This document shows positions 8,919-18,634 of a stretch of DNA of 63,526 bases, piece by piece. The DNA comes from an uncultured Clostridium sp. (lineage in GTDB: Bacteria > Bacillota > Clostridia > TANB77 > CAG-508), in the NCBI GenBank assembly GCA_958438515.1, contig CAUBRZ010000006.1:1-63526 (forward strand). The letters run 5' to 3'. Under the pieces are notes generated by a model that searched no databases, was not told where the DNA came from, and saw nothing but the letters and a program-made list of their open reading frames with translations. Within the stretch, counting starts at the first letter, position 1; every line of letters starts with the position of its first letter. The translations under genes were made by a program, and so were the position numbers.

Positions 8919-10899
8919 ATGACAAAAAAGATAAAACGAGAAGGGGCAATAACATTAGTAGCTTTAGTTATTTCAATAATTGTAATTTTGATATTAGCAG
9001 GGATAAGCATCCAAACATTAATGGGAGAAAATGGAATAATAAATAAGGCAAGTATAGCCAAAGAAGAAAGTAAGAAAAAAGAGTATAAAGAAGAGTTAGA
9101 AATAATAGGAATTGACTTAGAGGAAAAAGAAGGTATAAATTTATCTTCTGAAGAATTCATGGAAAAATATAAAGAGAAGATAGTAGCAGATGCAATGTTT
9201 AAAGGAGCAAAACTAAATGGTCCAATAGATGAAGATGGTACAATAGTAATAATAGTTAAAACTAAAGAAGGATATGTTTATAAGGTAACAAGAAATAAGG
9301 TAGAATACATAGATAAGACAGAATAAACAACACCACCAACTATAAAAGACAGCGATATAGAAAACAGGATGGACAAATGGAAAAGTGCAAGTAACTCTGA
9401 ATATAAATAATACAGATTTATCAAATTATGGATTACAATATTCATTAGATGGAAAAACAAATTGGAAAACATACTCAGGACCAATAACGTTTGAAGATAA
9501 TGGAAAATTATTTGTAAGACTAAAAAATAAATATCTAGAGTATACTGACGCAACAGTAGTAAATGTAGCAAATATAGATAGATTAGCACCAAAACAATTT
9601 GTACCAACAGCAACATCAACAACAAAAAGTATAACTTTAACAGGTAGTACAACAGATGCACCAAAGACAGAAAAAGATGGATGTAGTGGAATAAAAGAAT
9701 ATTACTTTAGTAATGATAATGGAGCAACATGGAAACAAAATAGCAATAAACTAGCAACAAGTTATACATTTAATAGCTTAACACAAAATAAAGAATATAC
9801 ATTAAAAATGAAAGCAGTAGATAAAGCAGGAAATGAAGTAATAACAAATGCAATAACGAAAACAACTGGGAAAGTACCTAGTTTAACAGATAGTAATGTA
9901 AAAATAGAAGCGACTCCTACAGGATGGACAAAAAAAGTGGAAGTAACTATAACAACAGAAATAACAGGATATACATTGAGATATTCGACAGATGGAATAA
10001 CATGGAAAAATTATACACAAAAAATATCAATTACAGATAATGGTCCTATATATGCACAGTTATGGGATGGAACAAATGCAGGGGGATATGCAACAAAAAA
10101 TATAACAAATATAGATAACGAGGCTCCTGAAATTATAGAGTTTATAACAAATAATGCATATACAGCTGGAGCAATTATAGTTTTAAAAGATAATAATGAA
10201 CTTAAGAGCGTAAAAGTAAGTAATCCAAATGGTGAAAATTTAAATCTATATGACGCAGATAATTCACAGTTATTGAATAACACATCATCAATAAATGCAA
10301 AAGAATATAAGTTTGTCTTCTTAGATGATAAGGATGGTGTATATAAAATAACTGCAGAAGATGAAGCAGGAAACATTAAAGAAAAATTTATTAAAATAAA
10401 ATTCTTATTTAAAGCAGTATACAATGGAGAAGGAAGACAACCTTTAGCTGATCAATGTACAACAATTACAGGAGGATGGCTAACAAATTATTGGAAGTCG
10501 ACTTATGGTGATATTGATAAAGTTACTTATGGAGACCTAAGCAATGTAGGAACTCTTACCATAAAAGCTGAACCATCAACAGTTAATGGTAGATTGGGTA
10601 CATGGTATACTAAAAATGAAATAGATTTAACAGAATATGATTATCTAAGAGATGCTAAATATAACTATTTATCAACAACATCAGATAATTTATGGTTATG
10701 GGCAGGAACGCAATTTGGAATGTGTTCTACTGCAGAAGCAACTTCATGGGCAGTAACAACATTGGATATATCAGATATTAAAGAAAAAAGAACAATAATA
10801 ACTGGAATGAATAATGATGATACAAGCAAGTCATATGATTTTTATATTCCAATATGTTATATGTATAAGATAAGTGATTCAGATAAATTTGATGACTAA
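8919..10899 (+). pseudogene. Pilin-like surface protein with Ig-like repeats, broken
   Basis: The N-terminus has the REGAITLVALVISIIVILIL pattern: a short basic leader, Gly and a hydrophobic helix, as in prepilin-like proteins. After a lysine-rich stalk the frame ends at TAA 9324-9326. The sequence right after it (TTPPTIKDSDIE in the same frame) is the expected linker into a repeat domain, but the frame then breaks near 9366-9370. Comparison with the second repeat (SNVKIEATPTGWTKKVEV) suggests about eight bases missing before TGWTNGKVQV. The remaining frame, read from about 9372 to 10899, has two or three Ig-like repeats with YSxDGxTWKxY and DKAGN motifs and a C-terminal domain. One stop plus one deletion imply decay; neither lies at a CGG. 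Confidence 0.65.
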
Positions 10900-10911
10900 G
10901 GATTGTAAAGT

Positions 10912-10947
10912 CAATGGGGTAACAAGTTTTGAATTGTTACCTCATTG
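10912..10947 (+). terminator. Hairpin after the pilin-like pseudogene
   Basis: CAATGGGGTAACAA pairs with TTGTTACCTCATTG with one mismatch. The downstream T tract is weak, so termination is probable rather than certain. Confidence 0.6.
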
Positions 10948-11032
10948 ATTTGTCTAGAAAATAAAAAAACATCTTGCCATATTAAAAAAACAGATATATA
11001 ATTATAAAAAAATATAAGAAAGGGAGAAGAAA

Positions 11033-11761
11033 ATGATACAAACAATTGAAACTTATTTTTTGTTATTTATGTCTTATGCTATTTTAGGATGGTGCATGGA
11101 AGTAACATGTAAATTGATTGAAAAGAAAAAATTTATAAATAGAGGATTTTTAATAGGGCCATATTGCCCAATCTATGGTTGGGGAGCAGTAGCAATTACA
11201 ATTTTATTAAGTAGATATATGAGTGACCCAATAGTATTATTTATAATGGCAATTGTTATATGTTCAATTTTAGAATATTTTACTAGCTATTTTATGGAGA
11301 AAAAATATCATGCAAGATGGTGGGATTATAGTTCAAAAAAATTCAATATAAATGGACGTATATGCTTAGAAACAATGATTCCATTTGGAATATTAGGTGT
11401 TGCAATTATGTATGTTACTAATCCATTGTTATTTAGTTTATTTGAAAAAATTCCTGAAATGGCTCTTCATATTATATCAGCTGTTTTACTAATAGGATTC
11501 TTAATAGATAATATAATATCTTCAAATGTTATAGAAAGTATTAATGTAGAAGGAAATAAATTAATAAAAGATAATACAGAAGAAATAACAGATAAAGTAA
11601 AACAAATATTAACACAAAAATCTTGGTTACATAGAAGATTAATAAATGCATTCCCAGAATTAAAAGATATAAGAATAAAAATAAAAGATGCAAAAGAAGA
11701 TGTAAAAAAAGCAGTAAAAGATAAAGAAGAAAAAATAAAAAACAAGTCAAATAATACTTAG
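11033..11761 (+). CDS. CmpB-type putative ABC transporter membrane protein (PF06541-like)
   Basis: 242 aa with five predicted membrane helices. The first segment YFLLFMSYAILGWCMEV and the loop FINRGFLIGPYCPIYGWGA are hallmarks of the CmpB-like family, as is SYFMEKKYHARWWDYS. The last 70 residues are charged and helical (DAKEDVKKAVKDKEEK), probably cytoplasmic. Despite the family name, transport activity has not been shown for most members. Its stop overlaps the region of the murI start, so the two genes are probably co-transcribed. Confidence 0.7.
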   Translation: MIQTIETYFLLFMSYAILGWCMEVTCKLIEKKKFINRGFLIGPYCPIYGWGAVAITILLSRYMSDPIVLFIMAIVICSILEYFTSYFMEKKYHARWWDYSSKKFNINGRICLETMIPFGILGVAIMYVTNPLLFSLFEKIPEMALHIISAVLLIGFLIDNIISSNVIESINVEGNKLIKDNTEEITDKVKQILTQKSWLHRRLINAFPELKDIRIKIKDAKEDVKKAVKDKEEKIKNKSNNT

Positions 11762-11775
11762 TGATAGGAGAAAAT

Positions 11776-12529
11776 ATGGAGAAGATATCAAGACCAATAG
11801 GGATATTTGACTCAGGAATAGGTGGAGTAACAGTATTAAAAGAAATTATAAAATTATTGCCAAATGAAAACTATATTTATTATAGTGATTCAAAAAATAA
11901 TCCATATGGTGATAAGCAAGACAAAGAAATTTTGAAAATTTGTGATAATATAGTAGAAAAACTAATAAGCAGAAATTGCAAAACAATTGTAATAGCTTGT
12001 AATACAGCAAGTGCAAAAGCAGTAAATTACTTAAGAGATAAATATAAAACAATACCATTTATTGCAATTGAGCCAGCATATAAAATGGTTTATGACTATG
12101 CATATGATGAACCTACTTTAGTCATGGCAACAAAAGGTACAATTGAAAGTGAAAAATTCAACTTATTATATAATAAGTATAATAATCATAAAACAGAATT
12201 ACTAGAATGTATTGGGCTAGCAGATATAATAGAAAACGGGGAAAAAGAAGAACTTAAAAAATATTTAGAACTATTATTATCAAAATATAAGGGAAAAATA
12301 AAAAATGTAGTACTTCGGTTGTACACATTATCCTTTGGTAAAAAATGAAATAATAGAGGTCTTAGGAGATGATATTATATTTTTTAATGGTTCTATGAAT
12401 TTAGCAATACATTTAAAAGAGGTATTAACAGAAAAAAAATTACTAGAAAACAATAGTGGTAAAATAGAATTTTATGATTCTAAAAATTCTTATAAAAAAG
12501 AAGAAAGATTTTATAATTATCTAAAATAA
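11776..12529 (+). CDS. murI: Glutamate racemase, requires +1 shift at CGG 12316
   Basis: Makes D-glutamate for peptidoglycan. The N-terminal IGIFDSGIGGVTVLKEI and IACNTASAKAV (first catalytic Cys, residue about 74) are classic. Frame 0 stops ten codons after CGG 12316-12318. Skipping the C gives VVLGCTHYPLV, the second catalytic-Cys motif, and continues to 12529 for 250 aa, the normal length. The second catalytic Cys therefore exists only in the shifted product. ATG 11776 is preceded by AGGAG at the right spacing; GTG 11761 is an unlikely alternative. Lies between the CmpB-like gene and apt in one probable operon. Confidence 0.9.
12316..12318 (+). other. CGG +1 shift site in murI
   Basis: Frame: GTA CTT CGG TTG. 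Dropping the C gives CTT GGT TGT (L G C), restoring the LGCTHYPL motif. The codon before is CTT. Confidence 0.9.
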
Positions 12530-12553
12530 TCAAATAAAAGGAGTAATACAAAA

Positions 12554-13093
12554 ATGAAAATTATAAAAAATGTTTTAGAAAATGAACTAAATATTAGAAC
12601 ACAAAAAGATTATCCAATTAAAGGAATAGAATTTATTGATATTACACCATTATTATTACAAAAAGAGACATTATCAGAAATAATAGAAAAATTTAAAGAT
12701 GAATTACAAGGAAAAGAAATTGATTATATAGTTGCACCAGAAGCAAGAGGATTTTTGTTTGGAACAGCAATTGCAGAAAGAATAAGTGTTGGTTTTATAC
12801 CTGTTAGAAAAAAGGGAAAACTACCACCACAAACAGTAGAAACACAATTTGAATATGTGAAAGAATATGGAAAAGATACTTTAGAACTTCCTAAATTAGT
12901 AAATGAAGAGTATAAAGATAAAAAGTTTTATATTATGGATGATATATATGCAACTGGAAATACTATGGCATCAATAAAAAAAGCAATTGAAGATTTAGGA
13001 GGAAAAGTAGTTGGAGAAGGGGTTGTTATGAATATTATAGAACTAAATAATAACAAAGAACTATTTTCCCTAATAGATGTTAACGAACAGTAA
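12554..13093 (+). CDS. apt: Adenine phosphoribosyltransferase-like
   Basis: 179 aa. Converts adenine and PRPP to AMP. Family features in order: FIDITPLL, the VAPEARGFLFG loop (residues about 58-68), the flexible RKKGKLPPQT loop, and the PRPP-binding FYIMDDIYATGNTM (residues about 127-140). The acidic pair in the PRPP motif is present. Ribosome binding site AAAGGAG. Neighbour of murI; a convergent terminator follows. Strong match to Apt, with other type I phosphoribosyltransferases a remote alternative. Confidence 0.9.
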   Translation: MKIIKNVLENELNIRTQKDYPIKGIEFIDITPLLLQKETLSEIIEKFKDELQGKEIDYIVAPEARGFLFGTAIAERISVGFIPVRKKGKLPPQTVETQFEYVKEYGKDTLELPKLVNEEYKDKKFYIMDDIYATGNTMASIKKAIEDLGGKVVGEGVVMNIIELNNNKELFSLIDVNEQ

Positions 13094-13122
13094 AAACAAG
13101 TAATAATTACAATATGGATAGT

Positions 13123-13170
13123 AAAAAAGTAGTAGATAAATGATTTTTACGTTATCTACTACTTTTTTAT
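13123..13170. terminator. Bidirectional terminator between apt and the minus-strand gene
   Basis: AAAAAAGTAGTAGATAA pairs with TTATCTACTACTTTTTT; T runs are present on both strands, so it can serve both convergent genes. Confidence 0.85.
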
Positions 13171-13176
13171 TGAAAA

Positions 13177-13605
13177 TTATAAATATTTTTTTAATTGTTC
13201 AACAGTATTTTCTTGAAATTTAACAAATTCATTTAGTATATTTTTAGTTTTTGAATCAGCATCAGGATTATTGTTTAATAATTTGACACCTTCAATAATT
13301 CCCATATTAGTACCTTTGATCATCATTTCGGAAATTTTAGAATCACTTTTATTATCTATCGTATTCCATTCAATAGTCATCCATCCCATAGCCTTTTGCA
13401 TAGGATTCAACTCTTTTGGAAATTCTCCATATTTACTTAATTGCTCATTTACTTTATTTAGAATTTCATTATATTTATTGTATTGAAATTGTAAGTCATT
13501 TTTTAACTTAGAATTTGTAACCTTTTCAGATATAGTAGAAATAGAATCCATTCCCATCTTTATACCTTTATTTACTTCGTTTAAAATATATTCTGAATTA
13601 TCCAT
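13177..13605 (-). CDS. Conserved hypothetical, DUF2383/ferritin-like helical protein
   Basis: 142 aa, almost entirely helical with no membrane segment. The first 60 residues (YILNEVNKGIKMGMDSISTI) and the GWMTIEWNTI segment resemble small Clostridia proteins of unknown function with a four-helix layout. No Fe-binding Glu/His set that I can assign. The ribosome binding site AGGAGG lies just upstream on the minus strand. It is transcribed away from the heat-shock operon. Function unknown. Confidence 0.5.
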   Translation of the reverse strand: MDNSEYILNEVNKGIKMGMDSISTISEKVTNSKLKNDLQFQYNKYNEILNKVNEQLSKYGEFPKELNPMQKAMGWMTIEWNTIDNKSDSKISEMMIKGTNMGIIEGVKLLNNNPDADSKTKNILNEFVKFQENTVEQLKKYL

Positions 13606-13714
13606 AAATCAAACCTCCATTATAAAATATATCTATATTATTAACTAAAAAAGTAAAAGATATTTATAAAAAATACTTAAAATTTTTAAAGTTCACAAAA
13701 AATTCACAAAAAAA

Positions 13715-13741
13715 TTAGCAGAATGTATTGACAAGTGCTAA
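13715..13741 (+). promoter_or_regulatory. CIRCE-like operator 1 for HrcA
   Basis: TTAGCAGAA - 9 bases - AAGTGCTAA. The outer six bases of each arm match the CIRCE consensus (TTAGCACTC-N9-GAGTGCTAA); the inner bases diverge. It overlaps the -35 element TTGACA at 13728-13733. Confidence 0.7.
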
Positions 13742-13756
13742 AAAGGGGTATAATAT
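13728..13756 (+). promoter_or_regulatory. Sigma-A promoter of the heat-shock operon
   Basis: TTGACA at 13728-13733 and TAATAT at 13751-13756 with a 17-base spacer (TATAAT at 13749 gives a 15-base spacer). It is bracketed by two CIRCE-like elements. Confidence 0.75.
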
Positions 13757-13764
13757 ATATAAAG

Positions 13765-13791
13765 TTAGCAAACATAATAAAAGAGTGCTAA
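13765..13791 (+). promoter_or_regulatory. CIRCE operator 2 for HrcA
   Basis: TTAGCAAAC - 9 bases - GAGTGCTAA. The right arm is a perfect CIRCE half; the left keeps the outer six bases. It lies just after the -10 element, so HrcA bound here would block transcription of hrcA-grpE-dnaK-dnaJ. Confidence 0.85.
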
Positions 13792-13830
13792 AAATAAAAA
13801 CTAACAATTAAAACTAAAGAGGTGAAAAAA

Positions 13831-14838
13831 TTGTTAGATGATAGAAAAAAGAAGGTTTTGCAAGCAATAGTTGAGGAATATATAAATACAGCAGAACCAG
13901 TAAGTTCAAATGCATTAACAAATAATTATGGATTAAATTACAGTAGTGCAACAATAAGAAACGAGATGGCTGACTTAGAGAAAAGTGGATATTTGGATAA
14001 AACACATACATCAAGTGGAAGAATTCCATCAGCAAAGGGATATAGATATTATGTAGATGAATTAATAAATGATAAAGATATTAGTTTAGAAGAAATTAAA
14101 TATATAAGTTCTAAATTAGAAACAAAAGTAAATGAAATTGAAGATTTAACAAAAATAACAGCAAATACTATTTCAGAGGTTACGCATTATACAACAGTAT
14201 CTATAGGACCAAAAGCAACTAGTCAATTAATAGAAGAAATAAAATTTGTTCTATTAGGGTCTAGAATGATGATGGCAGTTATTTTAACAGATACAGGACT
14301 AGTGAAAGAGACAATTATAAAATTTGATGAAGACATAAATGCAAAACAAGTAGAAACAATAAACTATATGTTTAATAATAAACTAAAAGGACAGCCAATA
14401 GAAACTATTGATAGACCATTAGAAGAATACTTATTTGATGAAATGACTTATAGTGTAAATGTTATAAAACCAATTATAGAACAAATAAAAAAAGTATTAG
14501 AAGAAGACAATAAAATATATTTAGAAGGTGCAAACAAGGCATTTGATTTACCAGAATTTAATAGCTTAGAGGTAGCAAAGAATTTCATTAATGTATTAGA
14601 TACAAAAGAATTAGTATCAGACATGTTGAATACAGGATTTGCAGAAGATATTAAAGTTTATATTGGTGAAGAAAATGAGAAAGAACAGTTAAAAGATTTT
14701 AGTGTAGTAACATTTAAGCATAAAGTAAATGGCAAAGATTTAGGAACAATTGGAATTATAGGACCAAAGAGAATGGATTATTCAAAAGTTATTTCAGTAA
14801 TGAAATATATAAATCAAAAATTAAATGGAAAAAATTAA
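13831..14838 (+). CDS. hrcA: Heat-inducible transcription repressor HrcA
   Basis: 335 aa. Winged-helix N-terminus LDDRKKKVLQAIVEEYINTAEPVSS and the SATIRNEMADLEKSGYL recognition helix, then HTSSGRIPSAKGYRYYVDEL, all HrcA hallmarks. It represses the operon through the CIRCE elements 40-115 bases upstream and is refolded by GroE in the family model. TTG 13831 was chosen because AGAGGTG sits six bases upstream; GTG 13822 overlaps that site. First gene of the heat-shock operon. Confidence 0.95.
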   Translation: MLDDRKKKVLQAIVEEYINTAEPVSSNALTNNYGLNYSSATIRNEMADLEKSGYLDKTHTSSGRIPSAKGYRYYVDELINDKDISLEEIKYISSKLETKVNEIEDLTKITANTISEVTHYTTVSIGPKATSQLIEEIKFVLLGSRMMMAVILTDTGLVKETIIKFDEDINAKQVETINYMFNNKLKGQPIETIDRPLEEYLFDEMTYSVNVIKPIIEQIKKVLEEDNKIYLEGANKAFDLPEFNSLEVAKNFINVLDTKELVSDMLNTGFAEDIKVYIGEENEKEQLKDFSVVTFKHKVNGKDLGTIGIIGPKRMDYSKVISVMKYINQKLNGKN

Positions 14839-14858
14839 TAAAGAAAGAAGGGATATAG

Positions 14859-15380
14859 ATGTCAGAAGATAATAAAGAAGAATTAGAAAAAGACATTAAA
14901 AAAGATGGTAAGGAAAAAAAAGAAGAGAACAAAGAGAAAAAAAATACTCAAATGGTACCAAAAGAAGATTATGATGAATTAGATGATAGATATAAAAGGA
15001 TATTAGCAGAATTTGAAAACTTCAAAAAGAGAAGTAGCAAAGAAAGAGAAGGATTATATAATTCAATTCTTTCAGATGTAATAGAGGTAATACTTCCTGT
15101 TGTTGATAATTTAGAAAATGCTGTTAAAGCAGAAACTAATGATGAAAATTATAAACAAGGAGTAGAACTTGTATTAAAACAATTTAAGGATGTTTTAAAA
15201 TCTAAAGGAATAGAAGAAATAAAAACTATAGGAGAAACTTTTGATCCAGAATTACATGAGGCAGTAAGCAGTATTCAAGATGAAAACCTAGGAGAAAAAG
15301 AAATAGCAGTAGAATATAGAAAAGGCTACAAAATAGGAAATAGAGTTATTAGACATTCTATGGTTGTTGTAGCAAATTAA
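14859..15380 (+). CDS. grpE: Nucleotide exchange factor GrpE
   Basis: 173 aa. Acidic/lysine-rich N-terminal tail (residues 1-40), long coiled coil with RYKRILAEFENFKKRSSKE, and the beta-domain with DPELHEAVSSI and YKIGNRVIRHSMVVVAN at the C-terminus. Releases ADP from DnaK. Twenty bases after hrcA and about 50 before dnaK, in the conserved gene order. Confidence 0.95.
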   Translation: MSEDNKEELEKDIKKDGKEKKEENKEKKNTQMVPKEDYDELDDRYKRILAEFENFKKRSSKEREGLYNSILSDVIEVILPVVDNLENAVKAETNDENYKQGVELVLKQFKDVLKSKGIEEIKTIGETFDPELHEAVSSIQDENLGEKEIAVEYRKGYKIGNRVIRHSMVVVAN

Positions 15381-15433
15381 AAATAGTTATTAATTTTAAA
15401 AATATAAAATAAATTTATTAGGAGGATTTAAAA

Positions 15434-17284
15434 ATGGGAAAAATTATAGGAATTGACTTAGGAACAACAAATTCATGTGTAGCAGTTATGGAAGGGGGAG
15501 AGCCTGTTGTAATACCAAATGCAGAAGGAAATAGAACAACACCATCAGTTGTTGCATTTTCTAAAAATGGAGAAAGATTAGTAGGACAAATTGCAAAACG
15601 TCAAGCAGTTACAAACCCTGAAAACACTGTTATATCAATCAAAAGAAAAATGGGAACAGCAGATAAAGTTGATATAGAAGGTGATAAATTCACACCACAA
15701 GAAATTTCAGCAATGATTTTACAAAAATTAAAAGCAGATGCAGAAAATTATTTAGGACAAAAAGTAACACAAGCAGTTATTACTGTTCCAGCATACTTTA
15801 ATGACAGCCAAAGACAAGCAACAAAAGATGCTGGTAAAATTGCAGGACTAGAAGTATTAAGAATAATCAACGAACCAACAGCAGCAGCACTTGCATATGG
15901 AATGGATAAAGAACAAGATCAAAAAATATTAATATATGATTTAGGTGGAGGAACATTTGATGTATCTATACTAGATATTGGTGATGGAGTATTCGAAGTT
16001 TTAGCTACAAATGGTAATACACATTTAGGTGGAGATGACTTTGATGAAGCAATAATTAATTATTTAGTAGATGAATTCAAAAAATCAAATGGAATTGATT
16101 TAAAAACAGATAAAATGGCAATGCAAAGATTAAAAGAAGCTGCAGAAAAGGCTAAAATTGAGCTTTCTGGAGTACAACAAACTCAAATTAATTTACCATT
16201 TATAACAGCTGATAGTACAGGACCAAAACATTTAGATGTTACATTAACAAAATCTAAATTTGAAGAATTAATTCATGATTTAGTAGAAGCAACAGCTGGA
16301 CCTGTTAATCAAGCTTTAAAAGATGCTGGTTTAACACCAAATGATATTCATAAAGTATTATTAGTAGGTGGTTCTACAAGAGTTCCAGCTGTACAAGAAG
16401 CAGTAAAAAGAATTACTGGAAAAGATGCAGATAAAGGAATAAACCCAGATGAGTGTGTTGCAATAGGTGCAGCTATTCAAGGTGGTGTACTTTCAGGAGA
16501 TGTTAAAGATTTAGTATTATTAGATGTAACTCCATTATCATTAGGAATTGAAACATATGGAGGAGTATTTACAAAATTAATTGAAAGAAATACAACAATA
16601 CCAACTAAAAAATCACAAATATTTTCAACAGCAGCAGATGGGCAAACATCAGTAGAAGTTCATGTTTTACAAGGTGAAAGAGAGATGGCACAATATAATA
16701 AAACACTTGGAAGATTCCAATTAACAGGAATTCCAGCAGCACCAAGAGGAGTACCACAAATTGAAGTAACATTTGACATTGATGCGAATGGTATAGTACA
16801 TGTATCTGCAAAAGATATGGCAACAGGAAATGAACAAAATGTATCTATAACAGCATCAACAAACTTAACAGATGAAGATATTGATAAAGCTGTAAAAGAT
16901 GCAGAAGCACATGCAGAAGAAGATAAAAAGAAAAAAGAAGAAATTGAAGTTAAAAATAATGCAGAAAGCTTAATCTATAATAGCGAAAAGACTCTAACAG
17001 ACTTAGGAGATAAAATAAGTGGAGAAGAAAAAGCTAAAGTAGAAACAGAAATTGAAAATACTAAAAAAGCTTTGGAAACAAATGACACAGAGAAAATAAA
17101 AGAAGCAACAGAAAAATTAACAAAAGTATTTTATGATATGTCAGAACAACTTTATAAAAGTGCAAATCCAAATGGAGCAGAAGGAGTAGATCCTAATGCA
17201 GCAGGAGAAGGACCAAAAACAGATGAAAACGGAAATGTATATGATGCAGATTATAAAGTTGAAGATGATGGAAATAAAGAATAA
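15434..17284 (+). CDS. dnaK: Chaperone DnaK (Hsp70)
   Basis: 616 aa, normal length. IGIDLGTTNSCVAVMEGG phosphate-1 loop, VPAYFNDSQRQATKDAG, IYDLGGGTFDVSILDI phosphate-2, LLVGGSTRVPAVQ adenosine motif, then the substrate-binding beta domain and a helical lid ending in an acidic tail. The ribosome binding site AGGAGG is strong. ATP-driven chaperone working with DnaJ and GrpE encoded beside it. No in-frame CGG in this long gene, in keeping with CGG avoidance. Confidence 0.98.
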   Translation: MGKIIGIDLGTTNSCVAVMEGGEPVVIPNAEGNRTTPSVVAFSKNGERLVGQIAKRQAVTNPENTVISIKRKMGTADKVDIEGDKFTPQEISAMILQKLKADAENYLGQKVTQAVITVPAYFNDSQRQATKDAGKIAGLEVLRIINEPTAAALAYGMDKEQDQKILIYDLGGGTFDVSILDIGDGVFEVLATNGNTHLGGDDFDEAIINYLVDEFKKSNGIDLKTDKMAMQRLKEAAEKAKIELSGVQQTQINLPFITADSTGPKHLDVTLTKSKFEELIHDLVEATAGPVNQALKDAGLTPNDIHKVLLVGGSTRVPAVQEAVKRITGKDADKGINPDECVAIGAAIQGGVLSGDVKDLVLLDVTPLSLGIETYGGVFTKLIERNTTIPTKKSQIFSTAADGQTSVEVHVLQGEREMAQYNKTLGRFQLTGIPAAPRGVPQIEVTFDIDANGIVHVSAKDMATGNEQNVSITASTNLTDEDIDKAVKDAEAHAEEDKKKKEEIEVKNNAESLIYNSEKTLTDLGDKISGEEKAKVETEIENTKKALETNDTEKIKEATEKLTKVFYDMSEQLYKSANPNGAEGVDPNAAGEGPKTDENGNVYDADYKVEDDGNKE

Positions 17285-17296
17285 TTAATATAAAAA

Positions 17297-17323
17297 GGGA
17301 TTTAAGGTGTAGTCCTAAATCCC
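17297..17323 (+). terminator. Hairpin between dnaK and dnaJ
   Basis: GGGATTTA / TAAATCCC arms with an 11-base loop and a weak T tract. Probably a partial terminator or processing hairpin that lowers dnaJ expression relative to dnaK. Confidence 0.6.
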
Positions 17324-17357
17324 TATTTAATTATAATATTATTAGGGAGATAAAATA

Positions 17358-18521
17358 ATGGCAGGAAAAAGAGATTATTATGAAGTTTTAGGAGTTAATA
17401 AAAATGCAACTGATGACGAATTAAAAAAGGCATATCGTAAACTTGCAAAAAAATATCATCCAGATGCAAATCCAGATAATAAAAAAGAAGCAGAAGCAAA
17501 ATTTAAAGAAGTAAATGAAGCATATGAAACATTATCAAACCCTCAAAAAAGAAGAATGTATGATCAATTTGGACCAGATGGGCCACAAGGATTTGGTGGT
17601 GGTGCTGGAGGACCATTTGGACAAGGAGGATATTATTCTTATAATGGTTCTGGTTTTGATGGATTTGGTGATTTTGGAGATTTAGGAGATATTTTTTCAT
17701 CTATTTTTGGAGGAGGATTTGGAAGAACATCTTCTACAAGACAAAAAGGACCACGTAAAGGTGCAGATTTAAATGTGCGTATGGATATTACATTTGAACA
17801 AGCATTTTCAGGAGTAGAAAAAGAAGTAGTAATAACAAGAGATGAAGAATGTAATATTTGCCATGGTACAGGTAGCAAACCAGGAACATCTCCGGTAAAA
17901 TGTCCAACATGTAATGGAACAGGTCAGGTAACAGCTGTACAAAACACAATTTTAGGGCAAATGCAAACAACAAGAACATGTACTGCATGTCATGGAACAG
18001 GAGAAATAATAGAACAACCTTGTGAAAATTGTAGAGGTAAAGGAAAGGTAAGAAAACAGCCTAAGATAAAAGTAAAAATACCAGCAGGAATTGATGATAA
18101 TCAAACCGTTGTACTTAGAGGAGAAGGAGAGCCTGGTGAAAAAGGTGGACCAAAAGGTGACTTATATATAACAGTAAAAATAAAAAAACATAGTATTTAT
18201 ACAAGAAAAGGAAATAATGTTTTATGCGAAGTTCCAATTACAATAACACAAGCAACTTTAGGAGCAGAATTAGAAATTCCAATGGTAGATGGAACAAAAG
18301 AAAAATATAAGATACCAGATGGAACACAAACAGGAAGTAAATTTACAATAAAAAACAAAGGATTTAAATCTATAAATTCAAATAGTACTGGTGATTTTAT
18401 ATTTACAGTAACAGTACAAACACCAAAAAGATTAACAAAAGAGCAAAGAGAGTTATTAGTCCAACTTGCAAAAACAATGAATGAACAACCACCTATAAAA
18501 AAACGTGGATTATTTGGGTAG
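17358..18521 (+). CDS. dnaJ: Co-chaperone DnaJ (Hsp40)
   Basis: 387 aa. J-domain with the HPD motif (KKYHPDANPD, residues about 32-41), a Gly/Phe-rich linker (GFGGGAGGPFGQGGYY), four zinc-binding CxxCxGxG repeats (CNICHGTG, CPTCNGTG, CTACHGTG, CENCRGKG) and the C-terminal substrate domain. Stimulates DnaK ATPase. Last gene of the heat-shock operon; followed by an imperfect hairpin. Confidence 0.97.
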   Translation: MAGKRDYYEVLGVNKNATDDELKKAYRKLAKKYHPDANPDNKKEAEAKFKEVNEAYETLSNPQKRRMYDQFGPDGPQGFGGGAGGPFGQGGYYSYNGSGFDGFGDFGDLGDIFSSIFGGGFGRTSSTRQKGPRKGADLNVRMDITFEQAFSGVEKEVVITRDEECNICHGTGSKPGTSPVKCPTCNGTGQVTAVQNTILGQMQTTRTCTACHGTGEIIEQPCENCRGKGKVRKQPKIKVKIPAGIDDNQTVVLRGEGEPGEKGGPKGDLYITVKIKKHSIYTRKGNNVLCEVPITITQATLGAELEIPMVDGTKEKYKIPDGTQTGSKFTIKNKGFKSINSNSTGDFIFTVTVQTPKRLTKEQRELLVQLAKTMNEQPPIKKRGLFG

Positions 18522-18548
18522 CTTTTTAATATAATGTAGAATAAATAT

Positions 18549-18600
18549 TGACTTAATTCATGTTTTTATATAAAATAAATATGGATTAAGTTTATTTTTT
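18549..18600 (+). terminator. Terminator-like imperfect hairpin after dnaJ
   Basis: TTGACTTAATTCAT and ATGGATTAAGTTT can pair across an AT loop and are followed by ATTTTTTAT. Confidence 0.55.
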
Positions 18601-18634
18601 ATAGAAAATATTACAAAGGAAAAGGGGAAATATT

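Noticed and set aside
17228..17233. Other CGG triplets such as AAC GGA in dnaK, ACG GCA in ctpA, TCG GTT in the esterase
   Set aside because: These span two codons and are not CGG codons; the frames are continuous and need no shift.
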